A DNA stretch of 64,000 bases from Elysia chlorotica (lineage: Eukaryota > Mollusca > Gastropoda > Plakobranchidae): positions 253,821-317,820 of the forward strand of contig RQTK01000097.1 in NCBI GenBank assembly GCA_003991915.1, written 5' to 3'. The notes beneath the pieces are model-generated. The model was not told the origin of the DNA. It saw nothing but the letters and a program-made list of their open reading frames with translations, and made no database searches. The first letter of the stretch is position 1, and every line of letters begins with the position of its first letter. The translations under genes and the position numbers were made by a program. Shown in pieces: positions 44,716 to 59,000 of the stretch.

Positions 44716-44870
44716 TTGTGACTTTATAGCCAGTTAAGTTTTTTTCAGCGCTCGGGGAGGCCAATTTTTTCTGCCTTGTGCAGCTCTTGTAAAGATGCAA
44801 GACAATTTCTATATCGACGAAGTTGCTATGCAAGCTATTTTTATTATTTAAATAATAATAGTAATTATTA
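44716..44870 (+). repeat. Second copy of the LINE 3' end
   Basis: TTTATAGCCAGTTAAGTTTT to GAAGTTGCTATGCAAG repeats the end of the preceding LINE (44500-44665), diverged and again followed by an ATT-rich tail. Confidence 0.75.
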
Positions 44871-45677
44871 TTGTTGATGCTGATATTAGAATTGATCTTT
44901 ATAACTGTCTATATTGTTTTGTTTTGTTGCATCAAATGTGCCTTTAAAGGCCTGAGACATTTCAAATCGAAGCTTTGTTACTACACTGAGATTCATTGTA
45001 TGGAATTTCTTTGGAATGTTTGACTCTAGGTTTGTACAATAAATTACGACTGGATTTGAGTTTACAGAAAATGTTTCACCACTCCTGTGTACTACAACTA
45101 TTATACAAATAACAATTGTTTATATTGTACAATACGTAAATCAAAGATTATTATCAATACATCTCCAAGCTAAAAAAATAAACTTTGAATTTCACGAATT
45201 AATCTTGATTGATATAAGGATTTATGTTGAATATCAATCGCTATTTGTACCAATAGACATCCTCTGAACTTTTTATGGGACAAGTTATTGAGGAAATGGC
45301 ATCAAGTTTGGCCTTTGTGTAAAATTATATTGAAAGAATTCTCGAACACAAAGTTACTTCATTTCAACTCACTAAAGCCTTACAGTCATTGCTTTGTTTT
45401 TTCATTTGCACTAACTCATAAAATCTTTCTCTTTCAAATCTGTATAAAATGATCTATTATTAGGTAAATTCTAATAGAAATTTAAATCTAATACTGTTCA
45501 ACTGGTTACGCATGTGTGTGTGTGTGTGCGCGTGTGAGTGTATCAAGTAGCTTCAAAATGCCCTGATGGATAGAAGTTGGGTAAACAATAAGTACAGAAC
45601 TTAAATTACACGTTAAAACTAATAATGTAAAGAGAGAAAAAAAACATTAACAAGAAGTTGGAAATTTCTATAAGTTA
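44871..45677. other. Intergenic between LINE remnant and POLA1 3' end
   Basis: AT-rich, with a short (TG)n near 45512-45530. No gene seen. Confidence 0.5.
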
Positions 45678-45683
45678 TTTATT
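45678..45683 (-). terminator. Candidate POLA1 poly(A) signal
   Basis: Minus-strand AATAAA (plus TTTATT), the first canonical one I found downstream of the POLA1 stop, giving a 3' UTR of about 970 nt. Inferred only. Confidence 0.35.
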
Positions 45684-46651
45684 GTCTGAATAAGGAGAAA
45701 AGATATAAACTTAGAGCTCATTGAACAGGCAAATTGCAACAGACATCAAATGAAAAAATACGATTGTAATGCAACCAGGGTGAATCAGGCACAAGTCAAA
45801 AAATGCGTTTTTAAGTTCTGAGAAGCATGAAATGCACTTGAGGTTGAGAAAATTAATGTATAACTCCATCATTTTTAGAACCACAGATAGCCATTTCTTC
45901 TTTGGAAATAAAAAGTTGAAGATAGAGTACTTTTTCAATGTTTGGAGGCTCTAGCCCAAAACTAATACCAGCTACTTGGTCTGAGTTACCCTGGTTGCCT
46001 CACATTTGATAAACATTCTTTATCAGGCAATAAACTATTTAGGAAAACTAGAGATAGATGCAACTACAATGAAAGGAGCTACGAAGAGTATATTCCATAC
46101 CACTCATGTTGTCATGAAGCAGAGGCATACCCTCGCCAGCAAGTTGTTATATAAACCTTTAACGGCTTTTTTTTTTAATTGTACATTCATGGAGAAGCAT
46201 ATGATTCACTTGACACAAAAGAACGAACACATTTGGTGAATTCAAAATAATAAATAGCATAATGTACAAAAAATTGTGAATAGGTATCAATCCCAAATTA
46301 TTACCATGACGAAAAAATATTAAACCAGATAGCATTTAAAATCTTCAGGTGTATCATAAATATGTTCAGAAATTAAGATTACCATACAAGGATTTTCTTT
46401 TAACGATATCGTTGAAACTAGAGAATAAAGAATATTTTCAAGAAATTAAATAATTCTGTGTACCAAATGCCACTTCTGAACCTACACAATCTTTAAAATG
46501 GCTAATATTTTTTTCAATTGTAATCTTTATAATGGCCTAATATTTTTTTCAATTGTATTAATTTTCTTTCTATTTTTGCTTCCTGTTATTGAAAAATTGA
46601 TGTTCTGTCTCAAAATCCTAATCACAATAATGGCAGTAAGCTGCAAGATGT

Positions 46652-46766
46652 TCACATCTCCCTCTCCACTTTGACTTTATGCGGAGCCAGTTGCGGTACG
46701 GTCAGTCCCAAACCTTGAAACAATTTTCCGAGGTCGACGTTAGAGTAGGCACTGCGGTCCAGCCAC
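46652..46766 (-). CDS. POLA1: POLA1 last exon and stop
   Basis: Encodes [20 protein letters not shown], then a tail ending KVEREM and TGA (46654-46652). Human POLA1 ends with the similar SRSGYSEVNLSKLFAG plus a short tail, so this C-terminus is about 12 residues longer. Confidence 0.93.
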
Positions 46767-47771
46767 CTGCATATGAAGGCAAGAAAGTTTTGAATTTTAG
46801 TCATGGTTACTTCACAAATATATTAATTAATCATTCTACGAAATGTGTGCTATCAAACACGGGCAAAGGGTTTTAAAATCAATAGACTTTTAGAACAGAT
46901 TTGATTTACTATAGCAGATTTGCCTCATAACTAAACTACATGATATTTCAAATTCAAAGGTTAATATCTAGAAGTGCATATTTTCATTTTTCTTTCATTA
47001 TATAAAGTCCAAATAAAGTCATGTGTTCCGTTTTTTTACATTATTAGATGAATACTGAGAAAAGGAAAATAGAAAGACAAAAGTCACTATTATTATTTTC
47101 AATATTTATATCAAGACATGTAATGGCATTCAAGAATAACTGCAACAACCATCAACATTAAATAAGAGGTATACAGTCTCCATGATCCTTTATCGAAATT
47201 TTCTAAATCATGTTTTTATACAAGAGAAACAAAACTAACATGTAACATGAAAGCTTTACCAAACTAATCTAAGACAGCTAGCTGCAAAAAAATATACCAT
47301 AAGTAAGGCTAAAGATTTCCTTCTATATTAGGATTATTGTTGTGTGAAGACATTTTGAAAAATGCAGGCCTGCCTACTTGAAAAAGCCCAATTTAGGTAC
47401 TCCCATGGCAAAAAATAGGTATTTTTCAGAGAAAATAGGTACAATCACAGTTTTCCTCTATAAGTTGGGTCCGGTGTTTATCACGTACTGTGGATACATA
47501 CTATAGATGTGTGGTGTTTCTGTCTCAATATTGATATACATTGTACACAAAAAACAAAACCAATTACAAAAAAAAAAATAAAAAAAAATTGTGCCCCATG
47601 GGTCTTTTAAATTCTTACCCAATATAGCAAAATTGATTAACTACAATTTTCTAAAAAATCCATTTTGACAAAATAATAGCTCTGTGTAATGTATAACAAA
47701 TAAAAAAAAAGAAAATAAAATGAACATTCCTTTTCTAAAAAACTTAAATTTACAAGCAGATGAAGAAGAAG

Positions 47772-47831
<60 letters not shown>

Positions 47832-49948
47832 AGTGAGAGAAAGAGAGAGGGAGAGAGAGAGAGGGATAAAGTGAGAGAAAGAGAGAAGGAGATCGAGACA
47901 GGGGTTCAAAAGTGAGAAGAAAAGTCCAAGAGCTTTTGTCATTTCTTTGAAAAAAAACACGAGTATAGCAAAATATGGTCAGAAACACTAAAAATTATAA
48001 GTTATGATATCTTAAGTGCATATAGAATCAGCCTTGTGTATAATGTGATTGGCCAAGTCCCGCCAATCACGCTATGTAATCCCGTCGCCGTAGAGGATCT
48101 TCTATGTGACCCATTATCTAGATAGCGCACATCGGTGCACCGGTAAAACAAAAATCGAGATTTGATCTAGACTAGTTTTGATTTAGAATCCCATCTCAAA
48201 TTTGCTGTTCATTCGGATACAGTATAGCTCCTCAATGACTAATCGCCTTAGTACTAGTAGGACCATGCTTCTTTATCAAGAGCAGGTGCTTGTTTGAATT
48301 GGGGTAGAAATAAGTACACGGGCGCATGTTTCGCTAAGGAATGTTAAACCGTATACACTAACAACCACATCAAATCAGATAAAAGAAAAAAAAATAGGCT
48401 GATAAACTCTATGAACAATCAGAATGATTAATTGGAAATAACGCCAAGCCCCGAGGACTGGATGTGAAGATAGAAAGATCGGTATCAATCGGACGAATAA
48501 AAGATAACCAGATTTTCACTTATTTGTTTCTCTAGCGGGAGATTCGTGTACGGAAAAGAGTTGTAAATAAGGACGAAGGTCAAGGGCTGAATGTTAAGAT
48601 GGTATTAATCGCACGTTAGATCTACATTATTTGTTTGTAAACGCATATTGAGCTCATGGCAACGCAAATCAGAATCAGTATTTGCTTGGAAATGACTGCC
48701 AGAGTGATTGAAGAACTGATACTAATGATAGTCGAGATAGAGAGATAGATATGATTCGGACGAATGAACGCAAGAGAAAACAATGAATTGGGACTGGTCC
48801 GTATCGATTAAGTTGTTGACTAACCCAATCTCGATAGCACTGTGATGAAAAGTATAGAAAAAAAATATCACCTATCGAGCTGCAAAAAAATATACCATAA
48901 GTAAGGCTAAAGTTTTGAATCGCATGACTGAGTTTTTTTTCTCTCATACCTTGTGACAATTATCTTGAGCTCTCTGTAAGCCTCCTGCACATCTGCATTC
49001 ATCTTGCGAATGACACCTTTGTAGAAATTGGAAGTACACAAATAAAGATTTTAAACACCTTTGCAACTCAAAAATAGTTTTATGTTGGTGGGTTTTTTTA
49101 ATGAAAAGAAATATACACAAGTGGATTTTGTTAGAAATTGTGTGTAATTGTTCCTAATTTATGAGAATATGCAATGAATAGTTACTTGAAAATAACTCTA
49201 TAATTCTACACAAATTCTGTATCAGCCATGACTCAGAAAAACTTGTCTCAAGCTTTAACTAAAAAGTGTAGAAGGTCTGTCTCTGTATATTTGATATGAA
49301 TAATATTTAGATAGTATTTAAATCAGAAAAGGCTTGAAAAATATTCACCATGATGCATAATCATCACGATCAAATTAATTAATTTTCTACTTTACAAAGC
49401 TAGAAGCTTTACATTTAAAGCACTTATCCAGATGTACCAATACTTAACATTGCCAGCACAGTAAAAAAAAACTGACAAACATAATTATTAGCAATGATCA
49501 GTATGTTCTTATGCAAAGATATTCCTACCTTTCTCAACATCATTCAGATATGTTGAAGCTTTTGGGACGTCAAAAATGTGCTCATAGAAGCATAGCTGGG
49601 TGTATAGTGCACAGTCGGAATACTGAGGATACAACCAAAGAGAATAAATTACGTCAATTATGTTTTTAAAAAATGTGTGCAAGGAAGAGTTTATATCAAT
49701 GTAATAACTAAAATCTCTATTGCCTTTCTTTATAGTAAAGATTAAAAGCTTTGTGTAATGGGAGAATCTCATGCAACACCAGAAAGTCTTTAATGACCTT
49801 CCTATCCTTGACCTCTTGAACTCTCCTGTCGACAGAAACAGATTACTTTGTGATCTAATAAATCCTTGATATTTTATTTGCACACACATACAAAATTATC
49901 TGCATCTCATTTCAATTTATGGTTACATTTTATTATTACTATTATTAA

Positions 49949-50002
<54 letters not shown>

Positions 50003-53000
50003 TACTACTATCACTATTACTGACTAGTTCAGCAGATAAAGCCATAACAAAAGAATCACCTCAGGGTGCAGGTAGCCTCTGTTACACGAGGGACACACCG
50101 GGTGACCTCTCTGCATGATCAACGGCATTCGGTTGGTCCTCGCCCCACACGCAGCGTCCTCACACTTGAGCCAGCCCTGCAGGGTTCAGTTGAAAAGAGT
50201 GGTAGTTTCTCAATTAACATTATTTCCGGTAATAAATTATAAATATAATTTATAGTACACTCCCTCTTGAGCCTTAAGATGTAATACTTAGGCTTGATTT
50301 TTAAAAATTTTTTATGTCACCACATCTCTTGAGTGAATCTGGAAGTCATTGACTTAAAACGTATAATTATGTCATTATCTTGCTCCATAAGAATGTTCCG
50401 CCTCACCTATACATCGGGAATATTTTACGAATAATTTTCAAAAAGATATAAACTAAAGCATGGAAACCAAAAAAAGGCTACCCACCTGGTAGTATCTGTT
50501 GACGTGTTGCTGTATCTTCCGCTGGAGCATGTTTTTCAGCTTCGTCTTCGACTCCCATGGAGCTCGTCGGCATGCTTGGTTTGGGCACGACTGTAGGGCA
50601 GGGGTCAGGCTTGCATCCTGTAAGGGAAGAGAATGATTGGAAACTTTACTTGGAGTTATTACTATAATTATCTAGACATGTTTAATATCAAGTTCCCCAG
50701 GGAGATCCTAAACTAAAAATTGTTTGCCATTACAAGAGCTGAGTGCCGTGTTAAATTTTGCAGAGAATACAAATTGTTTGGCAAAGAATTGTATCGCCAC
50801 AGAGACAGTGCGGTAAAGTAGGGGTTATTCAGCGTAAACTCAATAAACAGAGTATCTAAAACAATGAATTTTTTGCATGCTTCCACATCAAACCTTTTTA
50901 ATTAAATATTAAATTCTTTAATTTAATCAAAGTATACAAACTTAAAACACACTCACGTTGCCAATAAACGGAGCATCCAGAACAATCTGCCTCCCACAGG
51001 TTGACTCCGCGCAGTTGAAGGTGAACCGCTCACAGTCTCGGAATCGTTCCTCGATGGTCAGCTGCACAGTGACCAGGTCTTCTTCATCGTCCTCCTCAGC
51101 CCTCACAGACTGGCGATAGCCGGACGGGTCCAGACCTGGGGCACACAGATGGAGTTGTTTATTAAATTTGGTTGAGTTGAATCGAGTTGGTTGCTTAATG
51201 TCCAACGTCAGCAGCATATTATAGTCTATATTGTCAAAGTGCTTCTAGACAATTGTCTGACACATAAATGTATGTGCTGTCATACAGAGAGGTGCGGGTA
51301 GACTATAATAATACAATCTATTGGATCTATTGGAAATGACTTTTAACTAGAATCAACAAATATCCGTTCCAATTTTGCATCTTTTCTACAGTTCAAATTC
51401 AAAATACTATTCTTTTAAAGTAATGTTTTTTAGAAAGAAATTAATAGACGCACATAATTACAAATGGAAGTTCATAATCAAAGCTTTCATCGGGTTAGGT
51501 AATAAGCTCAGGAAAATACACTATCTCCTGAGAAATATACTATCAATGACAGAGATGTCAACCTACTTACCCAGGCATTCAGCTATGCGAGCGCTATCTG
51601 TACCATCAATGGGATCACACAATCTGGCAACCACAGGGTGAATTTGGTGGGCCAGGTAATACTTGGTGTCTGAAAGTCAAATGTTATAACAATAAACAAT
51701 CATGTTTGTAAATCATTTCACTTTCTAACACATTTATCGGTGGTGGTTGTTTTATTTTGTTGTTTTGTTGTGTTTTTTATTCAAAAACATCCCACAAAAA
51801 ACCCTCTCGCAGAGAACTTTGCTTGTGCTAATTTCTAGTTTATTTCAAATAAGCTACTTCATGATAACAATGTAAGCTTTATAAAGAATAAAGTAATAGA
51901 AAGATCTAGACTTTGTTCTTTATTATTTTAAAGAAGTGCAGATCAATAGAAAGAGGTGTTAGCACAAGACCATATCAATGCGCATGTGGGAGCGGCATGA
52001 TGGGAACAGGTTAAGAGCTCTGGTAACTTACCAATTTTAAGATTTGTTTGCTTGGCAAGTTCCTCCGGGTGATAGGCTCGTTGTGTTGCCGACATGGTGG
52101 AACCATCCTGTAAAAAAAATACAATGCACATCATCAGTATGTTCGAGAGGTTGAAAGGATTTCCCATGTAATTTAAGCAGAGCTGCCAACCTGAGTTAGC
52201 TAAAAAGAGGAAAACTTTTACATGCTCACCGGAAATATTGCAAAAAATAATGCTTCAAACAATAAATTCTAAAGACAATTTTGCTGTTTTCCCCCCTTCA
52301 AAATCGGAATGGATACAACTGTATTTAGGAAGGGATTCTATGATAGGAAAGTGACTGACAGACAGAGAGACAGAGTGAGGCAAAGAGATAAAGAGAGAGG
52401 GAGAGGGGGAGAGAGAGAGAGAGGGAGGGAGAGCTTTAACACGTTATATTGCAGCGATCTGACATAACAGACATGGCACTCCCACAATCAGATTCATAAT
52501 ATATACCTCACAGATGATGTAAGGCAAGTTGTCACCAGCGGATATCTCTCAATTAAGATTTAATAGTTTCCATTTAAAAGAGATGTATTACATTGCAGAC
52601 CAAAGACAGACATAAAGTAGCGACAATCATATTTACAATACATTGCATACCTCACAGATGATGTATGGCACAGTGTCGCCAGCGCGCATCTCTTTGCCAC
52701 CCTTTGAGTTGTACCTCATGGCTACTTGTACGTGGGGCAGGCTCTTGCTGTCAGGGTAGTCCCTCGGATTCTTGGTGAGTTGCTGGAAGAGCACACAGAG
52801 AAACATGTGTCCTGTAAGCATAACATTTTTTCTCTATATCGTGAGGTGATATACTGAATTTTGAAAAAGTTCTATCTGCAATAAAATTACAGAAAACACC
52901 ATAAAAAGGGTCTCTGAACATAGAATTATCTAAATAATAGTTGATGTAGAAATTGTCTGCCCGGTTATGAAATAAAACAAACAGGACGAGTGGCCTAGTC

Positions 53001-55980
53001 TAAAAAAAAACCTGTGTTAGTCCAAATTTTTTATTCTGTTTTCCTCGTAGAAGAATTTCCCTCCCCACTAAGTGGAATGAATTTGCCTTTTTAAGGAGAC
53101 GAAAATAAATTAGAATATGGTATTGGTTTGGTATCATTTTTTAAATCTGCAAACAGATGTCTACACACACACAAAAACACATTCAGCGTGGTAGAATTCA
53201 ATCATTCCAAATTGATAGGTTCCAATATACCTCGACAAATCTTGATTTCTTCTTCATATATATGCTAATTTACACTGCAAAGTAAATCAACTATGAAAAA
53301 CACATTTACATACTTAGAATGGAAAGGTATTAAAGGTATTAAAATCAGAGCTTCTTTGCAGTAATGTGCAATAATCTTATATTCTCTAGAATAATTTTTA
53401 AAAGTCTATGAAGGAGAAAGAAACAGTGGAAAATGCAAACCTTTGTGATATAGAAGAGCTCCTGAGGAATCCTGCCTTCACGCACTTCCTTCCCAACTTC
53501 CTCCAGTTTAGTGTGGATTTCTTCCACAGTTACCTCCCTTGTCTTACCAGACAGGATTGTGCTCACAACAAAACTGAAATAAAAATTTTAAAGGAGTGGT
53601 TTAAAACACATGTGTAGTAAACAAAATTTTAAAGATTTTTTTCTTTGAGATCAACAAATTCAAACAGTTTTACAGTACATCATAAGAGTGTCTATTTCAT
53701 GATCTCAAACAGGGAAGAAATAATCAGATGATTAATACAATATTGGTACTGTGATAAATGAAAATGCATTGAGGGTAAATTTAGCTCCATAAAACTACAT
53801 TGTATAAACAAAACAAGTCAAACTTAAAAATTACAATTCTCTGGGATAGTTTAAAAAAAAAAATGGAAAAAAATCTCCCACACAATGACAAACTAAGAGC
53901 ATTAATGATATGGATTTTTTTAAAGAAAAAAAACTTAAGCCACCAAAAACTTACGAGCCAGCATTCTTGGCCAAGTCACACCAGTCCCTACGAACAATAT
54001 CTAGGCCTTTCCTCTCCTCTGACTCTGTGATTTTTCCATCCGATGAACGAGAGATGCTCAGGGCAGCGTATTTTTTCTTTTTCAGCAGAAGCATCGACTT
54101 GAAGACGCCATCAATGTCAATCTCCAGTAGACGGTAGAGCTTGTTGACCTCGCTTTTCACCTGCAATGGGTAACGAGACAAAAAAGAGTGAAAGTTTAAT
54201 GTTAGTCAAAGCTAGGGATTAAACAAAAAAATTGTAATCACTTGCTTTGCATGCCTTGATTCAGATAGTAAAAACAATACGATAAAGTCCTAAGCCAAGA
54301 ACAATTATTAATTTAAACAGTGAAATACCATGATCAAGACCTAAACCCAAAACTGTTCAGTTAATTTACATAAATGAAAAAAATTATCAAAATTTAACAA
54401 GATTCAAAATAATTTTAAAGCTGGTTATCTGCAGGAGTGGATGGAGAACTGTGGGGTGAGATTGTGCATTCTGATATATGTTGGTTGAAGCCATAGTATC
54501 ATATTGGTGAGCACTTGACAAATGTAAAGAAGAGATAGCACAGACATCAAGATTATGAATGGGTTCATTTTGTTTTTAAAAATATTTAAAATTTAGTGTG
54601 AAAGTGCCATAAGCTAAGTTTATTGGGTATGGTGCTCTATAAATCATATATTATTCTTATTAATATAATTATTGATCAGTTGAGACACAAGACTATTTAA
54701 AAATATGTTCAGTTCCCACTGGCATAATTATATTAATGAGGCTCTAGGATATAAGCATTTTTTTAAATGCTGGAACCTAGCAGACATTTAACCCAGAAAG
54801 GTAGACCTAGATGCTAAATCTAAAGAAATCTTACCTCTCTCCTTTCAGAGTTAGTCACATCATATATTTCCACCACCAACATGGTCATAAAAATATAATT
54901 ACGAAAACCATACTGATTACCAGGGTATTACAACTAGCTACAAAAATCATAAAACCAGTCCCCTAAACTCTTTTTTCACCAGCAACAACACAAGAAAGGT
55001 GTGAGATTGCTGCTTTGAGAACTTACCTTGTTCCCCAGTTTGAATACAGTGTCCAGATCAGTGCAGTTGGTATTGATCATGATGGAGTCTGTGTCGCCAT
55101 AGATGACGTCCAGATTCATCTGGTTGGAATGAAAAGAAATTACAATAAAAACAGAGAAAGGCTAGGGTAGAGGAGCCAATGCTGTTTTTAAGACAGCACT
55201 AGAGGTGTAGAAGGTCATTATTAATAGTGCATATACCTTACATTTAATTTTTTTTTGGTCCTGCACTCAATGGAATAATGGATTTTTATAGAGAAAACCA
55301 AACAAATGACCATATTAGCGTGTATAGAGAAAAATGTTAAACACATTTTTTTTTAAAGATGGATCTGAACCATGATACTCACCCCTTGCACCAAATCCTT
55401 TGTTTTCATGAGAATCTGAGGAAGAGAGGGGCACTCAATTATTTTCAGATTCATCAATTTTGAAAAGCTCCCACTCCTGGTTCCATGTAACTCAGAATAA
55501 AGCATCATGTGGGTGGCATTGTGAAATTGGGTAATAAATAATGAACTATAAAAATTAAGTATAGCTCAGTGATCTCATCAGAAAGTTATGAAATATCTTA
55601 TTTATTAAAGTGACATTACTTTCTTAGTACAATTTTGCCAAGCTTAAGATTAGAAATTTTTCTAATTTGCAAAAAATATTTTTAGGAGACATTAAGCGTG
55701 AACATAAAGATAAAAAAGTAAAATCAAAGATAATTATTGAAATGTAATTGAAGAATCATATATGGCAAAATATTTCAAAACAATGTTGATTCTGTTCTGC
55801 TGTCATGTTGGAGCTCTTTGCTGGTTGTTCATTTCTATCCATAGAACTCTGTGTGTACTTGATAGAGTAGCCAATACAATCTGATCTAATCACTCAGTTC
55901 TAGCACAACCGCCTGCACATTCTATCTTTCCTTCATCATTTTCCGAAGACAAAAATATTACACAGCAAATATAAAATATA

Positions 55981-56016
<36 letters not shown>

Positions 56017-59000
56017 ATTATTATTGTTATTATTATCATAATTATTAGAATTAATATGTACAACCTGTATTTCATGAAGGATCAGTTGAGATACAAGACT
56101 ATTTAGATGGATATCCAGTTTCCACTGGCACATATTTATCAGGCTCTAGGATATAAACATCTTTTTAAATGCTGGATATGAAGCCCCCTGAGGAACCTAG
56201 CAGACATTTAACCCAGAAAGGTAGAGCTAGATGCTAAATCTAAAGAGATCTCTTACCTCTCTCCTTTCAGAGATAGTCACATCATGCATTTCCACCACCA
56301 ACATAGTCATAAAAATATAATTACGAAAACCATACTAATAACCAGGGTATTACAACTAGCTATAATCATAAAATTGTAAAACCAGTCCCCAAGACTTTTC
56401 TCTTCCACGAGCCACAACACAAGAAAGTTGTGAGATTTCTGCTTTGAGAACTTACCTTGTTCCCCAGTTTGAATACAGTGTCCAGGTCAGTGCAGTTGGT
56501 GTTGATCATGATGGAGTCGGTGTCGCCATAGATGACGTCCAGATTCATCTGGTTGGAATGAAAAGAAATTACAATAAAAACAAAGAAAGGCTAGGGTAAA
56601 GGAGCCAATGCTCTATACTGGGTCGACACGCTGTTTTTAAGACAGCACTAGAGGTGTAGAAGATCATTATTAATAGTGCATCTGCCTTACGTTTCAATGT
56701 TGTTTTTTGTTTTTTTTAATTTTTTCTCGTACTCCATGGAATTATGGAATTTTATAGCGAATAGTTATACAAAACTAAACAAAAAAATGATCAGGTTAGT
56801 GAATAAAGAGAAAACTGTTTACAAACAAACAAACAAACAAAAAGGGTTTATCTGAACCATAGTACTCACCCCTTGCACCAAGTCCTTTGTTTTCATGAGA
56901 ATCTGAGGAAGAGAGGGACATTCAATTATTTTCAGATTCATCAATTTTGAAAAGCTCCCACTCCTGGTTCCATACAAATCATTATAAAGCTTAATGTTGG
57001 TGGCATTGTGACATTAAGTAATAAATAACTAACTATAAAATGTGACATTACTTTCTTAGCACCATTTTGCAAGTTAAAGGCTACAATTTTTTAGGAGACA
57101 CTAAGCGTGACCATAAAGATCAAATTCTGTATAAAAGTAAAATCAAAGATGATTATTGAAATGTAATTGAAGAATCATATATGGCAAAATATTTCAAAAC
57201 AATGTTGATTCTGTTCTGGGGTGACGTTCGAGCTTATTTCTGGGTGTTCATTTCTATCCATAGAACTCTGTGTGTACTTGATAGAGTAGCCAATACAATC
57301 TGATCTAATCACTCAGTTCTAGCACAACCGCCTGCCTTTACATTCTATCTTTCCTTCATCATTTTCAGAAGACAAAAATATTACACAGCAAATATGAAAT
57401 ATATATAACTGCAAATATAGAACATGTTTTGCCCCATAGTTTGAGTTACTCACTTCTCTCCCCTTTCCTGTGACAAGTGCTGCCAGAGGCTTAGCATAGA
57501 ACCGAGAGAACGAGAAGCCAAGACATCCGTACATTGAGTTGGCGGTCAGCTTGAGAGCTTTTTGACGGATGTCATACTGCATCATCTGATCTTGACTCAC
57601 GTCGCTGCCTTTCATGAGGTTCTTCACCTGTTGGAAAATTTAGTCAGAAAAAAAATTGTTTAAATAAATAGTTTATTACAGAGCTATTTTCTCTGTAAGT
57701 TGAAAACTAAAAAAAAAGGTTAAAAGTAGGAGCCTGAGAGCATTTTACAGCAAGGAAACCTGGTTCCTACCTGCTTTCTACTTTCAACCAGCTTGCGGAT
57801 TTCAACAGGTAAAACTCCAGGTTCCAAATCAGGGTCAGGAAGAATCAGGTTTGCTTCATCGTCCTCATCTGCCACCTACATCATATTTTAAGGAAAAAAG
57901 AGGAGAAGAACATTTTTTTTGTTACTTTCAATATTCTATCTTGGTCATGAGAAAAATATACAACGCCATTAGAGTGGTTACAAGACTACTCATAACTTAC
58001 CCAGCACTCAATGTCATCAGTTTTACTATAAAAAAAAAATCTGCCTTTTAAGAATGTACTTTTTTTTTCAATGGAAATCATTTATAGATATGAAATAAAA
58101 TGGATTTAAATCAAGCATACCTCGAATTTCAATTGGATGCTTCACAATGACAATGATGGCAATGACAACAAAGGAAGTAAACGCTTGTAAATGTGTCACA
58201 ATGGATTGAAGCCTCAGATACCACTGACCTGATCAGCCGTTTCAGACCTGGAAATGGTCGTAAAGCAGATGTTGTACTCTTGTATGATGGATGGGTACAG
58301 CGAGTTGAAGTCCAGCAGCAGGATGAATGTGTCGTAGAAACCTAGTGATTAATAGAAATGATATTAATTAGAAAGGCTAGATCACAATGCTTGAAACATT
58401 ATATACAGCTTACATTGAAGGATCAATTAAGACACAGGGGTGATAAAAAATGAGTAGAAGTATTTCATATGATAACAATTTGAACTTGAGAATAGAGAAC
58501 TAAGAAAACAAACTAGTGTATTTATAAAAAAAAGATATTTTGCCTCTATTATATGATTTATACAACTCTAGATCCAAGTGTCGCGTATAGACATAGAAAT
58601 TTGAATACACAAAACGCAGCCCAAAAAACAATCAAGAAAAAAACTTTACAGATTATTCACGAGGAAAATACAGATCTAATCTAAAATTGAAACTTTAAGC
58701 AAAGGGGGCATGCACATTCCATATTTAAAATTATTATAATTATGATTATTTCATGTGCCAACAACAGGAAAATAGAAAGTACCTTTGTCTCATTCTGAAA
58801 AAAAAAAAAAAAAAACTTTCCTTGATGAGAACAGAGAAATTTTGTGGAGACTAATGTGATTTTTTGTTTGTTTGAGAGCATATTATAGAATCACACATGT
58901 AACAGTTCTTCTCTCACCTTTCTTGGGCTCAAGCACCAGCCCTCCAGAGTATGCTGGCTTGCGCCTGCCCTGCGTCTTCTTCCCTCCTCCCTGGTCAAGC

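Larger units (their letters stand above)
54670..57415. repeat. Tandem duplication of about 1.35 kb within POLA1, carrying two exons
   Basis: About 54670-55985 and about 56079-57415 align along their length, e.g. AACCTAGCAGACATTTAACC, AGAATCATATATGGCAAAAT, and GAACTCTGTGTGTACTTGAT in both. Divergence includes many indels in introns, e.g. 263 versus 321 nt between the two exons. An (ATT)n at about 55977-56027 sits at the junction. Confidence 0.95.
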
